Positions 56,639-64,000 of a stretch of DNA of 64,000 nt are shown here, in pieces. The DNA comes from Anderseniella sp963759095 (GTDB taxonomy: Bacteria; Pseudomonadota; Alphaproteobacteria; Rhizobiales; Aestuariivirgaceae). Under the pieces are notes generated by a model. That model was given only the letters and a program-made list of their open reading frames with translations, had not been told where the DNA came from and made no database searches. The stretch's first letter is position 1, and each line of letters begins with the position of its first letter. Where the stretch lies: NCBI GenBank assembly GCA_963759095.1, contig CAVWYF010000029.1:47738-111737 (forward strand). Direction: 5' to 3'. A program made the position numbers and the translations under genes.

Positions 56639-57175
56639 ATGATACTGAAAAGCATTCTTTCCCGCACGCAGAAACTTAACCCTGTAAGAACCGTCTACGA
56701 GGCGATTGTGGCACAGGCACGGCGGTCGGAATTGTATTCCGAGCTTGGCGTGCCTGATACGCTTGATGGCCGGTTCGACATGATCATCCTGCACAATGAC
56801 GCTGTGATGTGCCATATGCAGGCCGGTGAGGAAGCAGATAAGCTGTTTGCCCAGGCGCTGATTGACGAATTGTTTCGCGACATGGACCGGTCCCTGCGCG
56901 AAATGGGTGTCGGAGATATGGGGGTCGGCAAGCGGGTCAAGAAGATGGCCACGGTTTACTATGGCCGGGCTAACGCCTATGCAAATGCGCGCGCTGAAGA
57001 CGATGCGTCACTGGTGGCGGCACTGGTGAGAAATGTTTTCGAAGGTGATGAAACCAGAGCGCAGGCTGCTGAGCGGCTTGCCAAGTACACCGGACTGATG
57101 CATGACGCGGTTGGTTTGATTGACCGGGCAGACATTCGGGCCGGCAAACTGAACCTGGGCGGCCTGCGCCCGTGA
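56639..57175 (+). CDS. Ubiquinol-cytochrome c chaperone family protein
   Basis: A 178-residue member of the CBP3/UQCC1 family, which helps assemble cytochrome b into the bc1 complex in mitochondria and alphaproteobacteria. It contains the family core YSELGVPDTLDGRFDMIILH and LFRDMDRSLREMGVGDMGVG. It precedes yceD (29-base gap) as in many Rhizobiales. Function in this organism is inferred from the family. Confidence 0.93.
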   Translation: MILKSILSRTQKLNPVRTVYEAIVAQARRSELYSELGVPDTLDGRFDMIILHNDAVMCHMQAGEEADKLFAQALIDELFRDMDRSLREMGVGDMGVGKRVKKMATVYYGRANAYANARAEDDASLVAALVRNVFEGDETRAQAAERLAKYTGLMHDAVGLIDRADIRAGKLNLGGLRP

Positions 57176-57204
57176 CACGAAACATGTAAAGCCGATAGAA
57201 GTAT

Positions 57205-57744
57205 ATGACTAAAGCCATTGAATATTCCCGCCCGTTCGATATTAGCAGGATGGCACCCGAAGGTGCCTCTGAGACCATTAGTGCGACTGTTGAAGAATGT
57301 CAGGCCATCGCAGCGCGCTTCGGGGTCGAAGCCGTGCAATCGGTATCTGCGACCATTCACATCCAGCCCTGGAAACGCGGCGGATTCCGCGCACGCGGTG
57401 AAGCAACTGCCAACATCACGCAGACCTGCGTAGTGACGCTGGACCCGTTCGACAGTGTTGTTCGCGCGCAACTGGATCAGATATTCGTCGCGAAAACCGG
57501 CAGGCTAGCTGCGGATGATATTGAAGTCGTGGTGTCACATGACGAAGATGACATCGGCTATGTCGACGACGGTGAAATAGAACTGGGCGAATTTGTGGTC
57601 GAAGCCCTGTGTCTGGAGCTTGATCCGTATCCGCGAAAAGATGGTGCCGAATTGCCGGTATCATCAACGGAAGCCCCGGCGGGTGAAGCGAAAGCCAATC
57701 CCTTTGCTGTATTGAAGCAGCTGAAGCTCAAGAACACAGACTAA
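57205..57744 (+). CDS. YceD family protein (DUF177)
   Basis: A 179-residue DUF177 protein. The family is linked with 23S rRNA accumulation and often sits next to rpmF or plsX. The DUF177 core includes ARGEATANITQTCVVTLDPF and an acidic stretch DEDDIGYVDDGEIELGEFV. rpmF is not between it and plsX here, as is normal for alphaproteobacteria. Confidence 0.92.
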   Translation: MTKAIEYSRPFDISRMAPEGASETISATVEECQAIAARFGVEAVQSVSATIHIQPWKRGGFRARGEATANITQTCVVTLDPFDSVVRAQLDQIFVAKTGRLAADDIEVVVSHDEDDIGYVDDGEIELGEFVVEALCLELDPYPRKDGAELPVSSTEAPAGEAKANPFAVLKQLKLKNTD

Positions 57745-57849
57745 GCCGGCAATTGTACAATCGACACTTATACCAAAGGTAGTGATTACCTGTTGTGTCC
57801 ATGTCGCAAACCACTATCCTCCGACTTTCGACAAAAAGGGGCATGCGGA

Positions 57850-58926
57850 TTGAAAAGTGATTCCGGAGACATAATTATTGCGCTTGACGCAATGGGCGGC
57901 GATCACGGAGCAACGGTGGTGCTGCAAGGAGCCGCCGAGGCCCTTGCTGCGCGCCCGGAGCTCAGTTTTGTTCTGTTCGGCGACGAGACAGTGATCATGG
58001 CCGAACTCGATGGCCTGAAGGCGCTGAAAGCCCGTTCGGTTGTGCATCACACCGACGTGGCGATCGCAATGGACGACAAGCCCTCACAGGCAATCCGGCG
58101 CGGCCGCAAGACATCGAGCATGTGGCAGGCAATTGACTCGGTGAAGCAGGGCGAGGCCCATGCAGCCGTTTCGGCCGGCAACACCGGCGCCCTTATGGCT
58201 ATGGCCAAGGTATTGCTCAAGACCACCGAAGGCGTTTCCAGGCCGGCCATTGCCGGGATATGGCCGACCTTGAAGGGCCGCAGCATTGTACTTGATATGG
58301 GCGCGACCGTCGGGGCAGATGCCGATCAACTGGTTTCAAATGCCATCATGGGTGCGGCAATGGCACGTTGTCTGTTCGGCATTAGAAGGCCGATGGTCGG
58401 GCTGCTAAACATTGGTGTTGAGGAGGTCAAGGGGGTTGAAGCTGTCCGTGAGGCTGGTGCGCTGCTGCGTGCGGCCGATCTGCCGCTGCAATATGAAGGA
58501 TTTGTGGAGGGAACAGATATTGGAACCGGCAAGGTTGATGTGATTGTTACGGAAGGGTTCAGCGGTAATATTGCCTTGAAAACTGCAGAAGGCACCGCGC
58601 AACAGATTGTTGCTGTTTTGCGTGAGGAGATGACCCGCACACTTGTGAGTAAAATCGCGGCTTTGTTTGCAAAAGGTGCGTTTTCGCGGTTAAAGAAGCG
58701 GCTTGATCCGCGCACTTACAATGGCGGTGTATTTTTGGGTTTGAATGGCGTCGTGGTCAAAAGCCATGGCAACACGGATTCATTTGGATTTTCATCTGCC
58801 ATTCATGTTGCAGCTGACATGGTGGCCAATGATCTCGTGGATAGAATTGACAGAGGCATGGAACTTGCGCCACACGAGCATCACGATCACACAGACCAAC
58901 AAGCCCAAGCGGCCAGCGCCAGTTGA
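57850..58926 (+). CDS. plsX: Phosphate acyltransferase PlsX
   Basis: PlsX converts acyl-ACP to acyl-phosphate for the first step of phospholipid synthesis. The 358-residue protein begins with IIALDAMGGDHGA and has SAGNTGALMA and VDVIVTEGFSGNIALK, all family motifs. I place the start at the TTG at 57850, after AAAAAGGGG; a frame codon at 57793 adds 19 residues without homology. The C-terminal His-rich tail (ELAPHEHHDHTDQ) is unusual but short. fabH follows after 19 bases. Confidence 0.95.
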   Translation: MKSDSGDIIIALDAMGGDHGATVVLQGAAEALAARPELSFVLFGDETVIMAELDGLKALKARSVVHHTDVAIAMDDKPSQAIRRGRKTSSMWQAIDSVKQGEAHAAVSAGNTGALMAMAKVLLKTTEGVSRPAIAGIWPTLKGRSIVLDMGATVGADADQLVSNAIMGAAMARCLFGIRRPMVGLLNIGVEEVKGVEAVREAGALLRAADLPLQYEGFVEGTDIGTGKVDVIVTEGFSGNIALKTAEGTAQQIVAVLREEMTRTLVSKIAALFAKGAFSRLKKRLDPRTYNGGVFLGLNGVVVKSHGNTDSFGFSSAIHVAADMVANDLVDRIDRGMELAPHEHHDHTDQQAQAASAS

Positions 58927-58945
58927 GCAGGATTAAATAATATAG

Positions 58946-59914
58946 ATGATACGTTCCGTAATCCGTTCAGTCGGATCCTACTTGCCGCAGCGAGTGATGA
59001 CCAATGCCGAGCTGGCCGAAATGGTCGATACATCTGATGAATGGATTGTCGAACGCACCGGCATCCGCCAGCGCCACATTGCGGCAGATGGCGAGTTCAC
59101 CTCCCATCTGGCAATCAAGGCGGCTCAGGCAGCGCTTTCCAGATCGGGCATTGAAGCCTCGGACATCGACCTGGTTATCGTGGCGACGTCGACGCCTGAC
59201 CAGACCTTTCCGGCAACCGCAGCGACGGTTCAGGGCGAGCTTGGAATTTTACAAGGTGCTGCCTTTGATCTTCAGGCGGTCTGTTCGGGGTTCGTGTATG
59301 CCCTGACCACGGCAGACAATTTTATACGCGCCGGGTCGGCGCGCAACGTCCTTGTTATCGGGGCTGAAACATTTTCCCGGATTCTGGACTGGACGGATCG
59401 CGGCACCTGCGTGCTGTTCGGTGATGGTGCCGGTGCGGTTGTTGTCACCGCTGCCGGTGAGGATGATGATCCCGGCAAGGGAATCCTGGCAACGCGCCTG
59501 CGCTCTGACGGTCGCTATCGTGACAAGCTCTATGTGGATGGCGGGCCCTCGAGCACCCAGACCGTCGGCCATTTGCGGATGGAAGGCCGGGAGGTTTTCA
59601 AACACGCCGTCACCAATATCGCCGATGTCATGGGAGAGACGCTTGAAGAGGCAGGTATAGAACATGACAAGATTGATCTGTTCGTACCGCATCAGGCCAA
59701 CAAGCGTATTCTGGACGGAACCGCACGCCGCTTCGGCCTGACCACCGAGAAGGTGGTGATCACCGTCGGTCATCACGGCAATACATCGGCTGCATCAATT
59801 CCGCTTGCGCTGGATGTGGCCCGCGAAGACGGGCGTCTGCAGCCTGACAAACTGGTGCTCATGGAGGCCATGGGCGGCGGCTTTACCTGGGGCGCAGTGC
59901 TGGCTCGCTGGTGA
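58946..59914 (+). CDS. fabH: Beta-ketoacyl-ACP synthase III
   Basis: FabH starts fatty acid synthesis by condensing acetyl-CoA with malonyl-ACP. The 322-residue protein has the complete catalytic triad: Cys113 (LQAVCSGF), His249 (VPHQANKR) and Asn279 (HHGNTSAAS). It is downstream of plsX in the standard alphaproteobacterial plsX-fabH-ihfA-merR order. Confidence 0.97.
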   Translation: MIRSVIRSVGSYLPQRVMTNAELAEMVDTSDEWIVERTGIRQRHIAADGEFTSHLAIKAAQAALSRSGIEASDIDLVIVATSTPDQTFPATAATVQGELGILQGAAFDLQAVCSGFVYALTTADNFIRAGSARNVLVIGAETFSRILDWTDRGTCVLFGDGAGAVVVTAAGEDDDPGKGILATRLRSDGRYRDKLYVDGGPSSTQTVGHLRMEGREVFKHAVTNIADVMGETLEEAGIEHDKIDLFVPHQANKRILDGTARRFGLTTEKVVITVGHHGNTSAASIPLALDVAREDGRLQPDKLVLMEAMGGGFTWGAVLARW

Positions 59915-60052
59915 CCTTGCGGAAAATTTGCAGCGGCTGCTGCAGTGCGGTGGATGTTTCCCAAAGCAAGTGCTTGATCTAAATACAAACTTGGAATTGA
60001 CTCTACCCGGCAATTGGGTGTTAGGATAACACACCATCGAGGGGGTGGAGTA

Positions 60053-60364
60053 ATGACAAAGACACTCACACGTGCGGATTTGAGTGAAGCGGTCCATCGC
60101 AAGGTAGGACTTTCACGAACTGAATCTGCGGATCTGGTTAAAACAGTTCTTGATCTGATGTCGGACGCCCTTGTGGACGGCCAGCAGGTCAAGTTGTCGT
60201 CGTTCGGAACATTCGATGTGCGCGACAAGCGTCAGCGCATTGGCCGAAACCCGAAGACCGGGGAAGAGGTTCCGATTACGCCGCGCCGCGTGCTGGTTTT
60301 CCGACCCAGCCAGATCATGAAGGCGATTGTAAACGGGGAAGTGCTGTCCGGCGGGGACGACTGA
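60053..60364 (+). CDS. ihfA: Integration host factor subunit alpha
   Basis: IHF alpha pairs with IHF beta to bend DNA at specific sites. The 103-residue protein has the IHF/HU fold with VKLSSFGTFDVRDKRQRIGRNPKTGEEVPI (core FGTFDVR, arm GRNPKTGEE). The arm and position after fabH distinguish it from HU at 9200. I use the ATG at 60053, with GGGGGTGGAG upstream. Confidence 0.95.
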   Translation: MTKTLTRADLSEAVHRKVGLSRTESADLVKTVLDLMSDALVDGQQVKLSSFGTFDVRDKRQRIGRNPKTGEEVPITPRRVLVFRPSQIMKAIVNGEVLSGGDD

Positions 60365-60449
60365 TTGTTCTGTAGCGTGATGAGTGAATGGGTGTACGGG
60401 GGTCCCCCGGCACTTGATCTGGACCATGCAACGCGAAAGAGGCTGACAT

Positions 60450-60947
60450 TTGATCGACAAGGCGCCGGAAGCATTCAGAACCATATCCGAAGTAGCTGAA
60501 CAGCTGGACGTGCCACAGCACGTGCTGAGGTTCTGGGAAACCAGGTTTTCACAGATACGGCCGATGAAGCGCGGCGGTGGCAGACGGTATTACCGTCCCG
60601 CCGACGTTGACCTGCTCAAGGGCATCCGGACACTGCTGTACGGTGAAGGATATACCATTCGGGGTGCCCAGAAGATCCTCAAGGACAACGGCATTGCCCA
60701 TGTCATCGGCATCGGCAGAGGCGAAGTGGCGGTTGATCCGGCGGATGAAACCGTCAAGGCAGCCCGCAAAGCAGTCGCCAAGCCAGCCGAAGCCAAGGCC
60801 GACACCGGTCCGGTTCCCGCACCTGTCGCGCCCGGTGAAACCAGGATCGTACACGAACTCACCCCGGCACAGATTGACGAATTGCGGCTGGTGTTGACCG
60901 ATCTCGCCGCAGCCCGGCGGCTGCTGGTGCCCGACCAGCCCAAATGA
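60450..60947 (+). CDS. MerR family transcriptional regulator
   Basis: A 165-residue regulator with an N-terminal MerR helix-turn-helix (ISEVAEQLDVPQHVLRFWE, residues ~12-31, followed by GGGRRYYRPADV). The C-terminal half is variable and Pro/Ala-rich and shows no clear metal-binding Cys. The start is a TTG at 60450 after AAAGAGG. This member, following ihfA and preceding tRNA-Pro, is conserved in Rhizobiales; its target is unknown to me. Confidence 0.92.
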   Translation: MIDKAPEAFRTISEVAEQLDVPQHVLRFWETRFSQIRPMKRGGGRRYYRPADVDLLKGIRTLLYGEGYTIRGAQKILKDNGIAHVIGIGRGEVAVDPADETVKAARKAVAKPAEAKADTGPVPAPVAPGETRIVHELTPAQIDELRLVLTDLAAARRLLVPDQPK

Positions 60948-60972
60948 CCTCGATCACTGATACGAATAATCG

Positions 60973-60998
60973 GCCCGCAATTGAACTTGCGGGCTTTT
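60973..60998 (+). terminator. Rho-independent terminator after the MerR gene
   Basis: A perfect 8-bp stem (GCCCGCAA at 60973-60980 with TTGCGGGC at 60987-60994) is followed by TTTT, 26 bases after the MerR stop. Confidence 0.85.
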
Positions 60999-61034
60999 CT
61001 TTTACGTCCGGTGAATGTTATACCCCGCTCCAGT

Positions 61035-61111
61035 CGGAGCGTAGCGCAGCCCGGTAGCGCACTTGTCTGGGGGACAAGGGGTCGTGGGTTCGAATCCCGC
61101 CGCTCCGACCA
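61035..61111 (+). tRNA. tRNA-Pro (anticodon GGG)
   Basis: Acceptor CGGAGCG pairs with CGCTCCG, the anticodon stem CTTGT/ACAAG encloses CTGGGGG (anticodon GGG), the T-loop is GGGTTCGAATCCC, and CCA is encoded at 61109-61111. Confidence 0.97.
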
Positions 61112-61151
61112 ATTTTTCAAAGGTCCATACCGGGCACACGGGTGAGGCCTT

Positions 61152-61419
61152 TTAGTTACCCGTCATCCGGTTCGGGCGTTCCAAACGGGGCGATCTTCGG
61201 ATCGGAGTATGGGCCGGAAACCTTTCAGATTGCTGCATGTCTTTCGGGAGCTGGTCCTTGTCGACCCGCACCGTGTAGATGTGGTGCTCCAGATCGACCA
61301 GAATAACACCGAATTTCGCGTCAATCGCGGATACGGTCACGTTGAGCTTTTTCTGCAACGAATTCGATGGACGGCTCGTCGTCCAGACACTGCACATTCA
61401 TCATCACCATTTCACCCAT
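61152..61419 (-). pseudogene. Small ORF downstream of the subtilase, apparently frameshifted
   Basis: Reading the minus strand from the ATG at 61419 gives MGEMVMMNVQCLDDEPSIEF, after which the frame is lost at a run of five A (plus-strand T run 61348-61352). Removing one base joins it to KLNVTVSAIDAKFGVILVD and on to the stop at 61152, for about 88 residues. This reconstruction is mine and the family is unknown. It begins 83 bases after the subtilase stop on the same strand, so the two may be co-transcribed and functionally linked. Confidence 0.5.
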
Positions 61420-61502
61420 GCGTACTCTACTCTCAGTTGCATCTCGCCCTCAGTTTCCGGTACCCGTGCAAGGTTACCGGAAACCGCACTGGTCTTCCAT
61501 GT

Positions 61503-62720
61503 TTACACAATCGGGTTCACCTGACTGGCCAGGTCTGTCGGGCTGATGATCCCGAAGCCGATTTCGTTGTCCCAGCCGCTCGGGCCTGAGGGCTTCACTG
61601 CACTGTCCCTGACCGCCTGGGCAAGGTCGGCCGATGACATCATGCTTGGCGGCAGGCTGGTTCGCACAGCCGCTATGCACCCGGCAGCGACCGGGCATGC
61701 TGTGGACGTGCCGCCATCGGCACTGCCGACACCAAAGGCATTTGATCCGTTAAAGTGGGTATAGGCGGCAATGTCGGGTTTTTCTGTTGCCAGGGGCGCT
61801 TGTCCCGGACCCATTGATGAATAGCCGACCCGATCGCGATCAACGTCCACACCTGCCACTGACAGATACATCCGGGTGCGAGTTGGCGCCGGTGATGACA
61901 TCTGTCGTAACGCCCTGGCAGCGTCCGTCCGGGCAATCAGTGCCGCAATTGCCGGCGGCAAACAGGATATCGGCTCCCGACTGTGCCAGGCTGCCGACAA
62001 TCAGGTTGAACGGATGGTTTGGATTGTCGGCATATCGTCCCGGATGGCCGGCAGGAAAGTCCCAGCTGTGGTGGAACATGCCCCAGCTGTTGTTGACCAC
62101 CAGCGAATGGTAGGGGCGTTCTTCTTCCGGTTTCCGCATCATGGTCAGCATGACGTTGTAGGCCTGAACCGCATCACTGAGGAACCCGTCCATTACCGAG
62201 CCGCCGCTTGTCGTTGACCCCAGAAGCGGAAAGTCGAGCAAGGTGCATTCCGGTGCTGCAATCGAAACGCAGTAAGCGCACATGGTGCCGTGGTCAACCG
62301 GATATTCACCCGGCTTGATGTTCGGGGTCGGGGTCCAGAAAATATGCGGGTCGAGCCGGGCCGACAATCCGCGCTGGCGCAAATGGGCAAGGTTTATGCC
62401 GGTATCGACAATGGCAACGGCGACGCCATCGCCGCTCAGGTGCCGGCGTGACAGTTGGCTGACGCCCAGCAATCCGCGCACGTCCGCCGCATTGCCCCGG
62501 GCCGGGTCTCCCGGGCAAATCGGCATCAGATCCCACCTGGGCATCGACAAAACACGCGCGGTCCGTCTGAACTGGTGGTGGTCAGCGAGGGGATCTGTTC
62601 GGAATCCACCATGCCGCGGACAACGAATTGCTTGTCTTCGCTGGTTGCGGTCATTTTGAAACTCTTTGCGGTCGGCGTAGCCATCCCCATGGGCACCGCT
62701 GCAAAATTTGTGTCGAGCAC
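61503..62720 (-). pseudogene. S8 family peptidase (subtilase), frameshifted
   Basis: A serine protease of the subtilisin fold is split over three frames. An N-terminal piece (MLDTNFAAVPMGM, GTG at 62720) joins near 62553-62569 to the main part with catalytic Asp (AIVDTGINLAHL), His (DHGTMCAYC) and oxyanion Asn (FAAGNCG). A further extra base near 61866 separates GANSHPDV from LSVAGVDVDRDRV, and the last part holds catalytic Ser in GGTSTACPVAAG. All active-site residues survive. A stronger start may be the ATG at 62868, after GGAGG, but joining it needs another shift. Corrected size is about 405 residues, or ~455 from 62868. No clear signal peptide is seen. Either decay or indel errors explain it. 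Confidence 0.87.
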
Positions 62721-62868
62721 GACACCGTCGGGCAGGTCTCTTTCCGCGGCTTTGTCTATGCCCGTACCGGCCTGGGATCCGGACGCAAATGTTCGCGCGG
62801 ATACGCGTGCTGATTCACGTGTCAGTATCGGTTGCCGGGATAACGATCAGAACAGGAATGGCGACCAT

Positions 62869-63202
62869 GTCTCAATCCTCCGAATCTGGATATGTGGCAT
62901 TTCCCGGCTGCGTTTGTCTTTGTCGCTGACGCGATTTTTCGCCGGGGATGACTATTTCCGCCCGGACAGATTGGCCGGGGCGGATGATCGCCGGCCACTT
63001 GGCGATCCATTAAGGCGATTGTTCAATGCCAGTCGGGTCGACGGTCTGTGGCAAACCGCACACCTTGCCTGCGCACACAGTTAAAACAGGAAATCGCATC
63101 AAAGGTTGGGCGGAAACGGGAAATTGATCAGGCGCGAATATTTCGACCTGATACAGGGTCGTTCGTCGGACCTTGCCGCGTCAGGACACTATGCAATGGA
63201 AG
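62869..63202. other. Intergenic region upstream of the subtilase
   Basis: About 330 bases with no gene I can support. A GGAGG site at the left edge, read on the minus strand, serves the possible subtilase start at 62868. Short frames here lack homology. Confidence 0.5.
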
Positions 63203-63415
63203 CTACTGCTTGTCGGCTTTCGCCATCCACGAGATGATCGCCATGGCACCCGGCAGCCAGGCCAGCCCGGCAAAGGCATAAAACAGAAACTGCCAGATGC
63301 CGTGAACGGTCGACAGGTAGCGTGCGCCAATTGCCATGGCGATCAGCGAATAGACAATCAGGAATGTCAAAAAGACGAAAGTCCCGATGAGTTTTCGGGT
63401 GCGGGCAGGGAGCAT
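63203..63415 (-). CDS. DUF2842 domain small membrane protein
   Basis: A 70-residue protein with two membrane helices (about 9-31 and 38-62) matching DUF2842, a family of short alphaproteobacterial membrane proteins (RKLIGTFVFLTFLIVYSLIA, then LFYAFAGLAWLPGAM). Its function is unknown. It lies 7 bases downstream of the GNAT gene on the same strand, probably one operon. Confidence 0.88.
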   Translation of the reverse strand: MLPARTRKLIGTFVFLTFLIVYSLIAMAIGARYLSTVHGIWQFLFYAFAGLAWLPGAMAIISWMAKADKQ

Positions 63416-63422
63416 GGTGTCT

Positions 63423-63954
63423 TTATACCGGTACGGTCATGGTCTTGTTGCGGCGCTCATAGGGTATGAACCCCATTTTCTGATACAGCCCCAGGGCGTG
63501 TGGGGAATCCAGAGTGCAGGTCTCCACGTGGAGGCTTTCAGGTTTGTCGGACCAGGCGGTGCGCACGGCTTCCGACAACAGCCATTTGCCGATACCGAGC
63601 CCGTGAAACTCCGGCAACAGCCCGAAATAGGCCAGCCAGCATTTTTCCGTGTCGCGAGCGTCGATTTCGAAATACCCGGCCGGATTGCCGGCGCAATAGG
63701 CAACATAGATGGCCACGCCATCGACATTGATGACAGCCGCCAACTGGTCGTCGCTTAACAGCTTGCGATCGACCCAGTGATGTTCGGCGCCGACTGCGCC
63801 AGTCATACAGATACCGATAATAACTGATTGTCGGGTCCTGCACGTGCATCAATGCCAGCTTGAGATTGGCAGGCGGCATAACCCGCAAAGACGCCTGATG
63901 ATCCATGGACAGATAGGTTACCGTCGTTTCGATATCCTGGGTTTCCTGTTTCAC
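63423..63954 (-). pseudogene. GNAT family N-acetyltransferase, one frameshift; 5' end may lie outside the window
   Basis: The N-terminal part (TVTYLSMDHQAS... to ISYYRYLY) is read from the GTG at 63954, but the frame changes at about 63804 by one extra base. Homology then continues as VGAEHHWVDRKLLSDDQL to the stop at 63423. The acetyl-CoA loop is GLLPEFHGLGIGKWLL, and the terminal LGLYQKMGFIPYERR is the usual GNAT end. Together this gives about 176 residues, typical for this Rhizobiales GNAT type. The frame stays open to the window edge, so the true start may be further upstream. Substrate unknown. Confidence 0.85.
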
Positions 63955-64000
63955 ACTTGCCGGTTTTTTTGCACTGCCAAACCCTGAAGATGAAAATCTG

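Noticed and set aside
60590..61120. Long minus-strand frame over the MerR gene and tRNA-Pro, with a peptide start reading MKNWSERRDSNPRP
   Set aside because: It is the antisense reading of a tRNA and a real gene; this peptide type is a well-known false annotation across tRNA ends.
62822..63010. Minus-strand 62-residue frame upstream of the subtilase
   Set aside because: It is rich in Arg, Pro and His, shows no family features and overlaps the likely subtilase start in another frame.

Overview
The window looks like core chromosome of an alphaproteobacterium of the Hyphomicrobiales (Rhizobiales) type. The evidence is gene content and order read from the sequence: clpP-clpX-lon-hupB, tRNA-Val and tRNA-Asp ahead of a complete nuoA-N operon, birA and RNase J directly after nuoN, an LdtR/LdtP pair, glyA-nrdR-ribD-ribE-ribH-nusB, a K+-independent proton pyrophosphatase, bamE, and yceD-plsX-fabH-ihfA-merR-tRNA-Pro. 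I saw no rRNA, CRISPR array, insertion sequence, prophage or integron, and no obvious foreign island. The genus cannot be decided from this sequence alone.

Layout. 1-1.6 kb: the 3' end of a GMC oxidoreductase and, facing it, a Tat-exported TRAP solute-binding protein. 1.8-9.5 kb: the proteostasis block clpP, clpX, lon and hupB, interrupted by a DUF547 gene with an in-frame amber codon and a small lipoprotein gene. 9.6-11.3 kb: tRNA-Val, an MscS-like channel and tRNA-Asp. 11.5-26.7 kb: all 14 genes of respiratory complex I, with one extra small membrane protein gene between nuoF and nuoG. 26.7-31.6 kb: birA, RNase J and a parC reading frame broken twice. 31.8-38.6 kb: accessory metabolism, comprising a PAS-like protein facing an unknown protein, an EamA transporter, the Leu/Phe-type N-end-rule transferase bpt, threonine ammonia-lyase, a 3-hydroxyisobutyrate-dehydrogenase-like enzyme and an ornithine-type decarboxylase. 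38.6-44.3 kb: a cupin, hemB and a valine-degradation set (acyl-CoA dehydrogenase, 3-hydroxyisobutyryl-CoA hydrolase, mmsB) with a dimethylargininase gene on the opposite strand inside it. 44.4-51.5 kb: ldtR, ldtP, glyA, nrdR, riboflavin genes and nusB. 51.5-57.7 kb: a CBS protein, an MFS transporter, hppA, bamE, a cytochrome bc1 assembly chaperone and yceD. 57.8-61.1 kb: lipid initiation genes plsX and fabH, ihfA, a MerR regulator and tRNA-Pro. 61.1-64 kb: a minus-strand block with a broken subtilase, a small companion ORF, a DUF2842 protein and a GNAT acetyltransferase.

The genes are mostly housekeeping: quality-control proteolysis, respiration and proton-gradient formation (complex I, H+-PPase, bc1 assembly), cofactor synthesis (riboflavin, haem, biotin attachment), one-carbon metabolism, cell-wall remodelling and branched-chain amino-acid breakdown.

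The most striking observation is a recurrent defect pattern. parC (twice), ribE, the subtilase, a small ORF beside it and the GNAT gene are each interrupted by a single-base frameshift, nearly all of them one extra base, and the DUF547 gene has an in-frame TAG. The protein homology resumes immediately in the shifted frame every time, including in genes expected to be essential. The simplest reading is indel error in the assembly; recent decay or recoding are the alternatives. I did not find a convincing new multi-gene system.
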